Source: Rothia kristinae NBRC 15354
GTDB taxonomy: Bacteria > Actinomycetota > Actinomycetes > Actinomycetales > Micrococcaceae
Assembly (NCBI RefSeq): GCF_001570865.1
Contig: NZ_BCSM01000002.1
Coordinates: 1 to 64,000 of the forward strand
DNA: 64,000 nucleotides
Reading direction: 5' to 3'
Position numbers and translations under genes: made by a program. Shown here piece by piece: positions 7,727 through 16,260 of this stretch; the first letter of the stretch is position 1; each line of letters starts with the position of its first letter. The notes under the pieces are model-generated. The model was not told where the DNA came from, did not search any database, and saw only the letters and a list, made by a program, of their open reading frames with translations.

Positions 7727-8845
7727 ATGGTCGCGATCATCGTCGCAGCGCACGGGGAGACGGCCCCGGCGCTGCTGAAGACCTCCGGCATGATCCTCGG
7801 GGAGATCGAGGGCGTCACCCCCGTGACGTTCCTGCCCGGCCAGGGCCCCGAGGACCTGCTGGAGGCCTACGCAGCCGCCGTCGGCCCGGAGGAGGACGTG
7901 CTGCTGCTCGTCGACCTCTTCGGCGGCAGCCCCTACAACGCCGGAGCCCGCTTCGTCGCCGAACGCGAGCACGCCGACGTCGTCACCGGCGTCAACGTGC
8001 CCATGCTCCTGGAGGTCCTACCCGCCGCCAAGCGGCCCACCGCCACCGTGGAGAAGCTCGTGGCCAAGGCCGTGAAGGCCGGATCCCGCGGAGTCCGCAG
8101 CTTCAAGGAGACCATGGCCCCGGCGCAGAAGACTCCGACCCAGCAGGCCCCGGCCGCCGGCTCGGCTCCCGCCGCGGGTGCCGAGCAGACGAGCCCGGAC
8201 GGGCAGGCCTCCACCGACGCCGCCGCCCGCTCCGCCCTGACCCCGCCCGGCGCCACCGCCGCCCCGGCCGCAGCGGGTCAGGCCCCGCAGGCGGCCCCGG
8301 CCGGCGCCGTCGTCCCCCTGGAGGAGATCCCCCGGGACCCCGAACGCCACATGGACGTCGCGTTCCTGCGCATCGACTCCCGGCTGATCCACGGGCAGGT
8401 CGCCAACAACTGGGTCAACGACATCGCCCCCAGGACGCTGATCGCCGCCAGCGACGCCGCCGCGGAGGACACCCTGCGCAAGACCCTGCTGCTGCAGGTC
8501 GGACCCGCCTCGGTGCGCACCAACGTGCTCACCGTGGAGCGCACCGTGCGCGTGTACTGGAACCCGGACTACGCCGGGATGCGCACCATGATCGTCGTGG
8601 AATCCCCGATGGACGCGCTGCGGCTGCTGCGCGAGGGGGTGCGCGTCAAGGAGGTCAACGTCGGCGGGGTCACCTACCGCAAGGGCATGACCCAGGTCTC
8701 CGAAGCCGTGTCCGTGGACGACAAGCACGTCGCCGCCTACCGCGCCATCCACGACCTCGGCATCCCCCTCATCCTGCAGCAGGTGCCCAGCAGCTCCCGC
8801 CAGGACATGATGGCCACCCTGAAGGAGAAAGGCATGCTCCGATGA
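7727..8845 (+). CDS. PTS mannose/fructose/sorbose-class EIIAB, fused
   Basis: Cytosolic phosphotransfer component of a mannose-class PTS, 372 residues. EIIA (1 to about 130) has phospho-acceptor His9 (VAAHGETAPALL) and VDLFGGSPYN. An Ala/Pro/Gln-rich linker of about 75 residues leads to EIIB (from about 209) with phospho-His222 (RIDSRLIHGQVANNWV). It passes phosphate from HPr to the sugar entering through the EIIC/EIID channel encoded next. ATG 7727 follows CGGAGGATG. The stop overlaps the EIIC start (ATGA), so translation is coupled. HPr and EI are not in the window. The disrupted DeoR gene just upstream is the probable former regulator. Confidence 0.93.
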   Translation: MVAIIVAAHGETAPALLKTSGMILGEIEGVTPVTFLPGQGPEDLLEAYAAAVGPEEDVLLLVDLFGGSPYNAGARFVAEREHADVVTGVNVPMLLEVLPAAKRPTATVEKLVAKAVKAGSRGVRSFKETMAPAQKTPTQQAPAAGSAPAAGAEQTSPDGQASTDAAARSALTPPGATAAPAAAGQAPQAAPAGAVVPLEEIPRDPERHMDVAFLRIDSRLIHGQVANNWVNDIAPRTLIAASDAAAEDTLRKTLLLQVGPASVRTNVLTVERTVRVYWNPDYAGMRTMIVVESPMDALRLLREGVRVKEVNVGGVTYRKGMTQVSEAVSVDDKHVAAYRAIHDLGIPLILQQVPSSSRQDMMATLKEKGMLR

Positions 8846-9645
8846 CCCCCGTCCAATTCGTCCTGGTCGTGCTCGTCGCGCTGATCGCCGGCATGGCCTC
8901 GGTGCTCGACGAGCGCCAGTTCCACCGCCCCATCGTCACCTGCACCCTGATGGGCCTGGTCCTCGGGGACCTGCAGACCGGCATCGTCCTGGGCGGCTCC
9001 CTCGAACTGATCGCCCTGGGCTGGATGAACGTCGGCGCCGCCATGGCCCCCGACGCCGCCCTCGCCGGCACCGTCGCCTCCGCCGTCGTGATCCTCGGAA
9101 ACCAGTCCATCGGCGAGGGCATCGCGATCGCCGTGCCCCTGGCCGCGGCCGGGCAGGTGCTCACCATCTTCGTGCGCACCATCGCCGTGTTCTTCCAACA
9201 TCAAGCCGACCGCTTCGCCGAACAGGCCAACTTCCGCGGCATCGAGCTGATGCACTTCTCCGCGCTGCTGCTGCAGGGCCTGCGCGTGGCGATCCCCACC
9301 GCCGCCGTCGCCGCGGTGGCCGGGACCAGCATCGTCGAGCAGTGGCTGAACGCGATCCCCGACGTCGTCACCACCGGCCTGCAGATCGCCGGCGGGTTCA
9401 TCGTCGTCGTCGGGTACGCGATGGTCATCAACATGATGAAGGCCCGCTCGCTCATGCCGTTCTTCTTCCTCGGCTTCGTGCTGGCCGCCTTCATCCCGGA
9501 CTTCAACCTCGTGGGTCTGGGCATCATCGGCGCCTGCCTGGCCGTCGTCTACGTGCAGCTGAACCCCGTCTTCCACGACCGCATCCAGGCCCCCGCACCC
9601 GCCGCGGCGAGCACCGGCCCGCGCCTGGACAACGAGCTCGAGTAG
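8842..9645 (+). CDS. PTS mannose-class EIIC permease
   Basis: Integral membrane subunit, 267 residues, with roughly seven to eight hydrophobic segments. Family signatures include DERQFHRPIVTCTLMGLVLG, LQTGIVLGGSLELIALGW, and a C-terminal LVGLGIIGACLAVVYV. Together with EIID it forms the sugar channel of the mannose, fructose or sorbose class. The start overlaps the EIIAB stop by four bases and the gene lies 10 bases before EIID, so the three genes form one operon. Sugar specificity cannot be assigned. Confidence 0.93.
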   Translation: MTPVQFVLVVLVALIAGMASVLDERQFHRPIVTCTLMGLVLGDLQTGIVLGGSLELIALGWMNVGAAMAPDAALAGTVASAVVILGNQSIGEGIAIAVPLAAAGQVLTIFVRTIAVFFQHQADRFAEQANFRGIELMHFSALLLQGLRVAIPTAAVAAVAGTSIVEQWLNAIPDVVTTGLQIAGGFIVVVGYAMVINMMKARSLMPFFFLGFVLAAFIPDFNLVGLGIIGACLAVVYVQLNPVFHDRIQAPAPAAASTGPRLDNELE

Positions 9646-9655
9646 GAGCCACCCC

Positions 9656-10543
9656 ATGACCGTGCAGCACACCCCCGCCCAGCCCGACGCCGTCTCCGGC
9701 GCCGAGGCGACGGCCACCGCCCAGAAGCGCCTGACCCGCCGCGACTACGCCTCCACGTACTTCCGCTCGACCTTCATGCTCGGCTCCTTCAACTTCGAGC
9801 GCATGCAGGCCATCGGCGTGTGCGTGAGCATGATCCCCGCCATCCGGCGGTTCTACACGAAGAAGGAGGACCAGGCCGCGGCCCTGGGCCGGCACCTGGA
9901 GTTCTTCAACACCCAGCCGTGGATCGCCTCCCCGATCTTCGGGGTCACCGCCGCGATGGAGCGGCAGAAGTCCGAGGGGGAGGACATCTCCGCCGCGGAC
10001 GTCACCAACGTGAAGGTGGGCCTGATGGGTCCGCTGGCCGGCGTCGGGGATCCCTTGTTCTGGGGCACCGCCCGACCCGTGCTGGCGGCCCTCGGCGCGT
10101 CCCTGGCGATGAGCGGATCCATCCTCGGGCCCCTGCTGTTCTTCGTGGTGCTGAACATCATCCGCATCGCGACCCGCTGGTACGGCTTCCGGCTGGGGTA
10201 CCAGAAGGGCGTGCAGGTGGTCTCGGAGGTCGGCGGCAACACCCTCAAGCGCCTGACCCAGATCGCCTCCGTGATGGGTCTGTTCGTGATGGGGGCGCTG
10301 GTGTCGAAGTGGACCACCGTGAACATCCCGTTCGTGCTCTCCGAGTACACCCAGTCCGACGGCAAGCACGTGACCAACACCGTCCAGTCCGTGCTGGACT
10401 CCCTCCTGCCGGGTCTGGTGCCGCTGCTGCTGACCTTCCTGTGCATGTGGCTGCTGCGGCACAAGGTCAACGCGATCTGGATCATCTTCGGGATGTTCGC
10501 CGTCGGGATCCTCGGCTACTGGGCCGGGATCCTCGCCCCGTGA
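9656..10543 (+). CDS. PTS mannose-class EIID subunit
   Basis: Membrane-associated EIID, 295 residues, full length. Family blocks are RSTFMLGSFNFERMQAIG near residue 35, FFNTQPWIASPIFGVTAAME, and KVGLMGPLAGVGDPLFWGT, with hydrophobic helices at the C terminus. It pairs with EIIC in the transport channel. The start ATG follows GTAGGAG. Its stop TGA overlaps the GTG of the next small membrane gene, extending the operon to four genes. Confidence 0.93.
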   Translation: MTVQHTPAQPDAVSGAEATATAQKRLTRRDYASTYFRSTFMLGSFNFERMQAIGVCVSMIPAIRRFYTKKEDQAAALGRHLEFFNTQPWIASPIFGVTAAMERQKSEGEDISAADVTNVKVGLMGPLAGVGDPLFWGTARPVLAALGASLAMSGSILGPLLFFVVLNIIRIATRWYGFRLGYQKGVQVVSEVGGNTLKRLTQIASVMGLFVMGALVSKWTTVNIPFVLSEYTQSDGKHVTNTVQSVLDSLLPGLVPLLLTFLCMWLLRHKVNAIWIIFGMFAVGILGYWAGILAP

Positions 10544-11037
10544 GCCGCCGGGCGCACCGGCAGGCGGCCGGGGACCCGGAGGATCCGGCCGACTCCAGGC
10601 GGGCCGGAGGACGGACGGAGGAGCGGCCGAGCTTCCGGGAGACCTTCGTGGCCGTGGGCCAGCAGACCCTGGACAAATCCCGGTACGACGCCGCCCCCGT
10701 CGTCTCCGTGGCCGTGGCCGTCACCGTCCTGATGGTGCTGGCGGCGGTGGCGTACACCTGGCTGCCGTGGCTGTCCGTGACCCTGCTGGTGTGTGCGGTG
10801 GTGCTGCTGTGGGGCCGGTGGATGATCCTGCGGCAGGTGACCCGGGACCTCGCCCAGATGTCCTCGGCCCGGAAGTCCTTCGCGGCCACCGGAAATCCGG
10901 AGTACCCGGAGTTCGTGCGCCTGCGGGCCGAGCAGATGCTGCGGGACAACCGGGCGCTGACCGCCGCCGGGCGCGACGCCGTGCAGGAGCACCTGGCGTG
11001 GGCGCGCCGCAGCGTCCAGCCCGGGGACGGAGGCTGA
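10540..11037 (+). CDS. Small two-helix membrane protein at end of PTS operon
   Basis: A 165-residue protein with GTG 10540 overlapping the EIID stop (GTGA). A charged N terminus (SRRAHRQAAGDPEDPADSRR) is followed by two adjacent transmembrane segments (VVSVAVAVTVLMVLAAVAYT and WLPWLSVTLLVCAVVLLWG) and a basic/helical cytoplasmic tail. I do not recognise a named family. Translational coupling suggests cotranscription and a possible accessory role in the PTS, but nothing in the sequence shows transport or enzyme activity. Confidence 0.75.
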   Translation: MSRRAHRQAAGDPEDPADSRRAGGRTEERPSFRETFVAVGQQTLDKSRYDAAPVVSVAVAVTVLMVLAAVAYTWLPWLSVTLLVCAVVLLWGRWMILRQVTRDLAQMSSARKSFAATGNPEYPEFVRLRAEQMLRDNRALTAAGRDAVQEHLAWARRSVQPGDGG

Positions 11038-11070
11038 CCGGCGGCGGCGACGTCGGGCGCGGGCGGGCTG

Positions 11071-11183
11071 GTGCTGAGGTGCGGGTTTCGTGCTGAAGTG
11101 CGCCGTTCGTGCTGAGATGCGGCCCGGCGTGCGGCATCTCAGCACGAACGGCGCATCTGAGGACGAACCCCGCATCTCGCGCG
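11071..11183. repeat. Nested palindromic repeat (GTGCTGAGATGC units)
   Basis: A 113-bp nearly self-complementary stretch. The inner arms 11100-11120 and 11134-11154 are perfect over 21 bp around a 13-base loop. The outer arms (GTGCTGAGGTGCGGGTTTCG against CGAACCCCGCATCTC) are imperfect and repeat the same unit, so about four unit copies are present, two in each orientation. A stray piece GAACCCCGCATCTC lies at 11698-11711. The element occupies the space between the PTS operon and the SemiSWEET gene. It may act as a terminator or be a decayed short mobile repeat. Confidence 0.7.
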
Positions 11184-11291
11184 GTCGATTCCGGCGGCAG
11201 GGCTGGGCGGCGGAGCGCGGTCCAGCGGCGCGCTAAGCTTCTGCGAGGGCGCCGCCCGACGCCCACTGACGACGACGGAAGCGGTGGACCC

Positions 11292-11552
11292 GTGGAGGAC
11301 AAGAAGCTCGCGACCCTGGGATGGGTGGCCACCTGCATGTCGGTGGCCATGTACGTGGCCTACATCCCGCAGATCATCGGCAACCTGGAGGGGGACAAGG
11401 GCGACTGGATCCAGCCGCTGGTCGCCTCCATCAACTGCACCCTGTGGGTCATCTACGGGATGCTCTACTCCCCGCGGGACTGGCCCCTGGCTGTCGCGAA
11501 TATGCCCGGCATCGTCTTCGGCCTGCTCGCCTTCTCCACCGCGCTGTTCTAG
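11292..11552 (+). CDS. SemiSWEET-family sugar transporter
   Basis: An 86-residue protein from GTG 11292, the usual size of bacterial SemiSWEETs, with three transmembrane helices forming one triple-helix bundle. The PQ motif is in VAYIPQIIGN and the substrate-contact Asn/Trp region in ASINCTLWVIYG. By family it dimerises to carry sugars passively across the membrane. The longer open frame upstream runs through the palindromic repeat and is not coding. Its position after a PTS operon fits a sugar-uptake neighbourhood, although about 250 bp separate the two. Confidence 0.87.
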   Translation: MEDKKLATLGWVATCMSVAMYVAYIPQIIGNLEGDKGDWIQPLVASINCTLWVIYGMLYSPRDWPLAVANMPGIVFGLLAFSTALF

Positions 11553-11619
11553 CCGCGGGGCACCCGCACCCGGTAGCCGACCCGGCTGCCTCGGTGCAGA
11601 AGCATGCCCTTCCTCCCCT

Positions 11620-11684
11620 AAAACTGGAGATCCTTCCCATAACGGGACGTGTCACGTCCCGTTATGGGAGGGATCTCCAGTTTT
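11620..11684. terminator. 65-bp almost perfect palindrome between convergent genes
   Basis: Arms 11620-11651 and 11653-11684 are complementary at 31 of 32 positions; the exception is a G-T wobble. The centre is one base at 11652. The arms begin AAAACTGGAGATCC and end with the complement ending CCAGTTTT. The A-run and T-run at the outer ends would give a U-tract in either transcription direction, so it should terminate both the SemiSWEET gene (+) and the aldo/keto reductase (-). It is much longer than typical intrinsic terminators. Confidence 0.7.
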
Positions 11685-11737
11685 GCGGTGGGATCTGAAC
11701 CCCGCATCTCACGCGGCCCGGCCACCCGGGCCAGGGA

Positions 11738-12700
11738 TCAGGCGAAGGACTCCGAGGCCTCGTCCAGGGCGTCCACCTCGGCCTGGATCAGCTTCACCCC
11801 GGGGGCGGCCATCAGGGCCTCGAGCTGCTCCGGGGTGCGGGCCGAGGCGATCGGGGCGGTCACGCCCTTGGCCAGCAGCCACGCCAGCGCCGCGGTGGTG
11901 ACCTCGACGTCGTGGTTCAGGGCCACCCGCTTCAGCGCGTCGATGACCTTCAGCCCGGCGTCGATCCCGGTCTCGGAGAAGTACCCGGAGACGAAGTCCT
12001 TGCGGGCCGCGCCCTCCAGGTCCTCCTTGCTGGAGTACTTGCCGGTCAGGAAGCCGGAGGCCAGGGAGAAGTAGGAGAACACGGCGACGTCGTACTCCTG
12101 GGCGATCTCCCGGTAGCCCTGCTCGTAGTCCTTGCGGTGCAGCAGGTTGTACTGCGGCTGGATCGCCACCGGCACCGCCAGGCCCTCGGCCTTGGCGAAC
12201 TCGAACCACTGGCGCATCCGGTCCGGGGAGTAGTTGGACAGGCCCACGTACCGGGCCTTCCCGGCGCGCACGACCTCGTCGTAGGCGCGGGCCTGCTCCT
12301 CGATGGTCACGGACTCGTCGTCGAAGTGGGCGTAGTACAGATCCACGTGGTCGGTCTGCAGCCGCTCCAGGGAGGCGTCGATCGCCCCGAGCACGGCCTC
12401 GCGGCTCTGCCCGGAGTGCTCCGGATGCTGGCCGGCCTTGGTCGCGATGACCACATCCGCGCGGTTCTCGCGGGCGGCCAGCCACTTCCCGAGGACCTCC
12501 TCGGACTCCCCGCCGGAGTGTCCCTCGGCCCACGCGGAGTACACGTCCGCGGTGTCGATGAAGTTGCCGCCGGCGGCCACGAAGGCATCCAGCACGGCGA
12601 AGGACTGCTCCTCATCCGAGGTCCAGCCGAAGGTGTTCCCGCCCAGGTTCAGGGGGAACACGGACAGGTCGGTGCGGGGGATGTCGTTGCGCTCGGTCAT
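11738..12700 (-). CDS. Aldo/keto reductase
   Basis: NADPH-dependent (beta/alpha)8-barrel oxidoreductase, 320 residues. The catalytic tetrad is visible: Asp and Tyr in NFIDTADVYSAW, Lys in VIATKAGQHP, His in DLYYAHFDDE. The C-terminal cofactor segment PIASARTPEQLEALM is present. It belongs to the group of general aldehyde/ketone reductases; substrate unknown. It is monocistronic, preceded by hairpins downstream of the neighbouring MFS gene and ended by the long palindrome at 11620. Confidence 0.92.
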   Translation of the reverse strand: MTERNDIPRTDLSVFPLNLGGNTFGWTSDEEQSFAVLDAFVAAGGNFIDTADVYSAWAEGHSGGESEEVLGKWLAARENRADVVIATKAGQHPEHSGQSREAVLGAIDASLERLQTDHVDLYYAHFDDESVTIEEQARAYDEVVRAGKARYVGLSNYSPDRMRQWFEFAKAEGLAVPVAIQPQYNLLHRKDYEQGYREIAQEYDVAVFSYFSLASGFLTGKYSSKEDLEGAARKDFVSGYFSETGIDAGLKVIDALKRVALNHDVEVTTAALAWLLAKGVTAPIASARTPEQLEALMAAPGVKLIQAEVDALDEASESFA

Positions 12701-12773
12701 GGGGACTCCTTGTCTCGAGGCTCACGACGCCTCCGCCGTGCCGGCGGGGCGTCGTCATCGTCACCTACGCACA

Positions 12774-12809
12774 ACGGGACCGGCGGAAGAGGTATTCCGC
12801 CGGTCCCGT
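12774..12809 (-). terminator. Hairpin after the MFS carrier gene
   Basis: Perfect 15-bp arms 12774-12788 and 12795-12809 (ACGGGACCGGCGGAA and its complement) around six bases. It lies 36 bp downstream of the leftward MFS gene. No T-run follows. A second GC-rich hairpin (arms ACGACGCC and GGCGTCGT) spans 12725-12756. Confidence 0.7.
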
Positions 12810-12845
12810 GCCGCGGTTGCCGGGACGAACCCGGCGTGGGGTGGA

Positions 12846-14417
12846 TCAGCGCACCCCGGCGGCCTCCTGCCCGGAGCCGCCGGCCGCACCCGACCCGGCA
12901 CCCGTCCCAGCGGACGGGCCAGCCGCGGACGACGCCGCGGCGTCGCCGTCGGTGCGGATCTGGGAGATGTCGATCGGCATGGTCGACAGGTCGTACTTCT
13001 CGTTCTCGTGGATCGTGGCGGCGACCTCCTGAGCCTCCTCCTCGTGCTCCACGGCCGGCATGGACCCGATGAGGTTGCGTCCGGAGGACTCCTTCATGCA
13101 GTACACGCCGATGCCGCCCACCAGGCAGGCGAACATGATGTAGTACGCGCCCATCATCTCGGTGCCGAACAGGTTCTGCAGCGCGGAGATGACCAGCCCG
13201 GTGGTGCCGCCGAACAGCCCCACGGCCACGTTGAACATCAGGCCCATCGCGGTGTAGCGCCGGTCCGTGGGGAACAGCGACGGCAGGGCGGAGGCCTGCA
13301 CGGAGACCTGGAACATCATGATGACACCCATGATCAGCAGCCCCAGGAACGTGGACCAGGTGTGGCCCAGCATCATCAGGCGGAACGCGGGGATCGCGGC
13401 GAGGATGCCGACGACGCAGCCGGTGATCATCACGGGGCGGCGCCCGATGCGGTCCGAGAGGGCCCCGAACAGCGGCAGGCCCACGGAGACGATGATCAGC
13501 ACGGGGATCAGCAGGGCGTTGCCGTGCAGGGTGTCGTAGCCCAGGGTCTCGGTGAGGTAGGTGGGCATGTAGGTGGTCACGGCGTAGCCGACGACCTGCG
13601 CGCACATGACCAGGGCGGTGCCCATGAGGATCTGCGGCCAGAAGTCCCGGATCAGGGAGCCGATCTGGCGCCACATGCCGGTCTTCTCCATCTCCCGCTC
13701 ATCCTGGGCGACCTGCTCGCTCTGCGCCTCGAAGGCGTGGGACTCCTTGATGTGGCTGCGCATGTACAGCCCGATCAGCCCCAGCGGCAGGGCCACCCAG
13801 AACGGGATGCGCCAGCCCCAGGCCAGCATCTGCTCGTCCGTGGTGGCCAGCTCGACGACGGTCACCAGCGCGGCCGCCGCGGCGAAGCCCAGGTAGGAGC
13901 CCAGATCCAGGAAGGAGCCCCAGAAGCCGCGGCGACGGTCCGAGGCGTACTCGGCGATGAAGGTCGCGGCCCCGGCGTACTCGCCGCCGGTGGAGAAGCC
14001 CTGGACGAACTTCAGCAGGATCAGCAGGATCGGCGCGGCCAGGCCCCAGGCGGAGTAGCCGGGCAGGCAGCCGATGAGGAAGGTGCCCAGGGACATCATG
14101 ATGATCGTGAACGCGAGGATGGCCCGGCGTCCGATCCGGTCGCCCAGGGGCCCGAGGACCAGGCCGCCGAAGGGCCGCACGACGAAGGTCACGGCCAGGG
14201 TCGCGAAGGTGGCCAGCTGGCCCCACGGGTCCGGCAGCGGGAAGAACACCGCGGCGATGTAGGTCATGACGTAGGCGAACACGCCGATGTCGAACCACTC
14301 CATGAAGTTGCCCAGGAGGGTCGCGCGCAGCGCCTTCTTCATCTCGGGCTGATCCACGACGTGGATGTCGTCGGGGCTCAGCGCCACACGGTCGGGTGAG
14401 GGATGGGTTCGGCTCAT
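12846..14417 (-). CDS. MFS transporter, metabolite:H+ symporter (ProP-like) group
   Basis: A 523-residue, twelve-helix major facilitator protein of the metabolite:proton symporter branch that includes ProP, KgtP and ShiA. Signatures: LLGNFMEWFDIGVFAYV at TM1, GDRIGRRAIL in loop 2-3, LLKFVQGFSTGGEYAGAATF in TM4 and LSDRIGRRPVM in loop 8-9. The C-terminal Ala/Gly/Ser-rich tail is probably disordered. Substrates in this branch are osmolytes or organic acids; the exact one cannot be assigned. Loss of the second MHS carrier in the window (16622) might leave this as the working copy. Confidence 0.88.
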   Translation of the reverse strand: MSRTHPSPDRVALSPDDIHVVDQPEMKKALRATLLGNFMEWFDIGVFAYVMTYIAAVFFPLPDPWGQLATFATLAVTFVVRPFGGLVLGPLGDRIGRRAILAFTIIMMSLGTFLIGCLPGYSAWGLAAPILLILLKFVQGFSTGGEYAGAATFIAEYASDRRRGFWGSFLDLGSYLGFAAAAALVTVVELATTDEQMLAWGWRIPFWVALPLGLIGLYMRSHIKESHAFEAQSEQVAQDEREMEKTGMWRQIGSLIRDFWPQILMGTALVMCAQVVGYAVTTYMPTYLTETLGYDTLHGNALLIPVLIIVSVGLPLFGALSDRIGRRPVMITGCVVGILAAIPAFRLMMLGHTWSTFLGLLIMGVIMMFQVSVQASALPSLFPTDRRYTAMGLMFNVAVGLFGGTTGLVISALQNLFGTEMMGAYYIMFACLVGGIGVYCMKESSGRNLIGSMPAVEHEEEAQEVAATIHENEKYDLSTMPIDISQIRTDGDAAASSAAGPSAGTGAGSGAAGGSGQEAAGVR

Positions 14418-14566
14418 CAGTAAGTATGCTTTCCGGTCGACAAACCCGGACTACGGTACTCCTTCTGCTGAGCGATGCAATGCAGATCCTCGGTTCGTGG
14501 GGGAATTCACGGCGCCCCGGGCTGGTCTACGCTGGTCCGGTCCCACCCCGCTCCCGAAGGAGACCC

Positions 14567-15088
14567 ATGTCCGCACTGCCCGCCGACGCCGCCGCCCCCG
14601 ACCTGCTGGTGCTGACCACCGGCGGCACGATCGACAAGATCTACTCCACCGCCGGTCAGCTGGAGATCCACGAGCCCACCGTCGGCCCGATCCTCGAGCA
14701 GGCCGCCACGAACCTGCGCACCGCGGTGCGCGGCGTGCTCGCCGTGGACTCCCTGGACATAACCGCCGAGCACCGACGCATCCTCACCGAGGCGGTGGCC
14801 GCGGCCGAGACCCCGCGCATCGTCATCACCCACGGCACGGACACGATGACCGAGACCGCCGAGCACCTGCTCGCCCATCCGGAGGCCGTCGCGGGGAAGA
14901 CGGTGGTGCTCACCGGGGCGATGCAGCCCTCCTGCATGAGGATCACGGATGCCCCGTTCAACGTGGGCTCGGCCGTCACCGCCGCGCAGCTGCTGGACCC
15001 CGGGGTGTACCTCGCGATGTCCGGGCGGGTCTTCCCGGCGGGCACCGTGGCCAAGGACCGGGCGCGCGGGGTGTTCGTGGACCGCTGA
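14567..15088 (+). CDS. Short single-domain asparaginase
   Basis: A 173-residue protein matching only the N-terminal catalytic domain of type I/II asparaginases, which are normally over 320 residues. LVLTTGGTID carries the nucleophile Thr and HGTDTMTETAEHL the second Thr/Lys-side motif; LTGAMQPS follows. It ends with FVDR and the frame closes normally, so it is a short family form and not a visible truncation. Start ATG 14567 follows CGAAGGAGA. It should hydrolyse L-asparagine or a related amide, but activity without the C-terminal domain is uncertain. Confidence 0.85.
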   Translation: MSALPADAAAPDLLVLTTGGTIDKIYSTAGQLEIHEPTVGPILEQAATNLRTAVRGVLAVDSLDITAEHRRILTEAVAAAETPRIVITHGTDTMTETAEHLLAHPEAVAGKTVVLTGAMQPSCMRITDAPFNVGSAVTAAQLLDPGVYLAMSGRVFPAGTVAKDRARGVFVDR

Positions 15089-15110
15089 GGGTCCGGCGAG
15101 TCCGGCGGAT

Positions 15111-15911
15111 TCAGGCGCGGTCGCGCACGCGGCGTCGGCGGCGGCGCCGATGCCGGCGGATCTGCTCCGGGGTGACCGTCTCCAGGTTGCGGGTCAGCGG
15201 CTCCCCCGGGGTCCAGCCCTGCTCCTTCAGCGGGCCCCGGCGGATCCGACGCCGCCCCAGGCGCAGCTTGGGGCGCGGGACCGTCAGATCCACCGGGGCC
15301 GGCAGGCGCCAGTTGCGCCAGCGGGACAGGATCCCCAGCACCCCGCAGGTCACGATCGCCACACCCATGCCCACGTTGGGCCGGTGCAGCAGCTCCTGGA
15401 AGACCACCATCTCAGCACCCCCGATCACCGCGATCGTCGCGTAGAGGGAGTTCCCGCCGAACACCGCCGGGATGCGGTTGACCATGATGTCCCGGATGGC
15501 CCCGCCGCCCACCGCGGTGGTGACCCCCAGGGCGACGGCGGGCAGCCAGTGCAGCCCCAGCCCGAGGGCCTTCAGGGTGCCGGTGGCCGTCCAGGCCCCC
15601 ATGCCGACGAAGTCCAGGACGATCAACAGCCGATCCGCCCACCGGGACCCCAGATCGATGGTGTAGGCCACCGCCGCCGCGGCCAGGACTCCCACCCAGT
15701 ACCCGGCGTCGGTCAGGGCCACCGGGAACCCGGAGTTGAGCAGGACGTCGCGGATCATGCCCCCGCCCATCCCGGAGACGATCGCGAGCATGACGAAGCC
15801 GACGATGTCGAAGCGGAAGGCCCGCGCGACCGCGCCGCCGAGCAGCCCGTTGGCGGCCACCGCCGCGATGTCCACGGTCCGGAACATCACGCTGGGGTCC
15901 CAGTGCTCCAC
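15111..15911 (-). CDS. TRIC-type (UPF0126) cation channel family membrane protein
   Basis: A 266-residue multipass membrane protein with the two inverted UPF0126/TRIC repeats. Each holds the glycine signature: GMGGGMIRDVLL in the first and AVGGGAIRDIMV in the second. About seven hydrophobic helices end near residue 205, followed by a strongly basic tail with an RRHRRRRRRRVR run. The GTG start at 15911 follows GAAGGAGACC. By homology it forms trimeric monovalent-cation channels. It converges with the asparaginase gene, 22 bp apart, and lies 76 bp downstream of the PLDc_N gene. Confidence 0.88.
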   Translation of the reverse strand: MEHWDPSVMFRTVDIAAVAANGLLGGAVARAFRFDIVGFVMLAIVSGMGGGMIRDVLLNSGFPVALTDAGYWVGVLAAAAVAYTIDLGSRWADRLLIVLDFVGMGAWTATGTLKALGLGLHWLPAVALGVTTAVGGGAIRDIMVNRIPAVFGGNSLYATIAVIGGAEMVVFQELLHRPNVGMGVAIVTCGVLGILSRWRNWRLPAPVDLTVPRPKLRLGRRRIRRGPLKEQGWTPGEPLTRNLETVTPEQIRRHRRRRRRRVRDRA

Positions 15912-15987
15912 GGGCGGTCTCCTTCGGGGTCGGGGCGGTCGGTCTGGTCGGGGCGGTCGGTCGAGGGGATTCGGCGCGCGGCCCAGG

Positions 15988-16260
15988 TCAGAGACGCGGG
16001 CGGGGGTCGACGTCGTCGGTCTGCGCGGCGTCGGGCCGGGACTTGCCGCGCACGGTCCACAGGGTCCACAGCGGGCCGACCAGGGGGAAGGCGAGCATGA
16101 CCACGAGGTAGCCGAGCTTGCCGATCGGGTCGATGCGGCGGGACCTGCCCACCACCACCAGGGCGACCAGGAACAGGGCGGTGCAGATCAGGGCGAGGAT
16201 CCCGATGGTCAGCTCCCCCGGGGACAGCGCCAGCGGGGACGCGGCGGCGAGCGGGATCAT
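15988..16260 (-). CDS. Small two-helix membrane protein, PLDc_N domain
   Basis: A 90-residue protein from ATG 16260, set by GAGGAGTCCGCC. Two transmembrane segments (LTIGILALICTALFLVALVV and YLVVMLAFPLVGPLWTLW) frame RSRRIDPIGKLGY, the layout of the phospholipase D-nuclease N-terminal (PLDc_N) domain found as stand-alone proteins in actinobacteria. Enzymatic residues are absent. Function unknown. Confidence 0.8.
   Translation of the reverse strand: MIPLAAASPLALSPGELTIGILALICTALFLVALVVVGRSRRIDPIGKLGYLVVMLAFPLVGPLWTLWTVRGKSRPDAAQTDDVDPRPRL

Noticed and set aside
12438-14399. 653-codon frame on the + strand
   Set aside because: Antisense to the MFS carrier, which has full family motifs on the minus strand.
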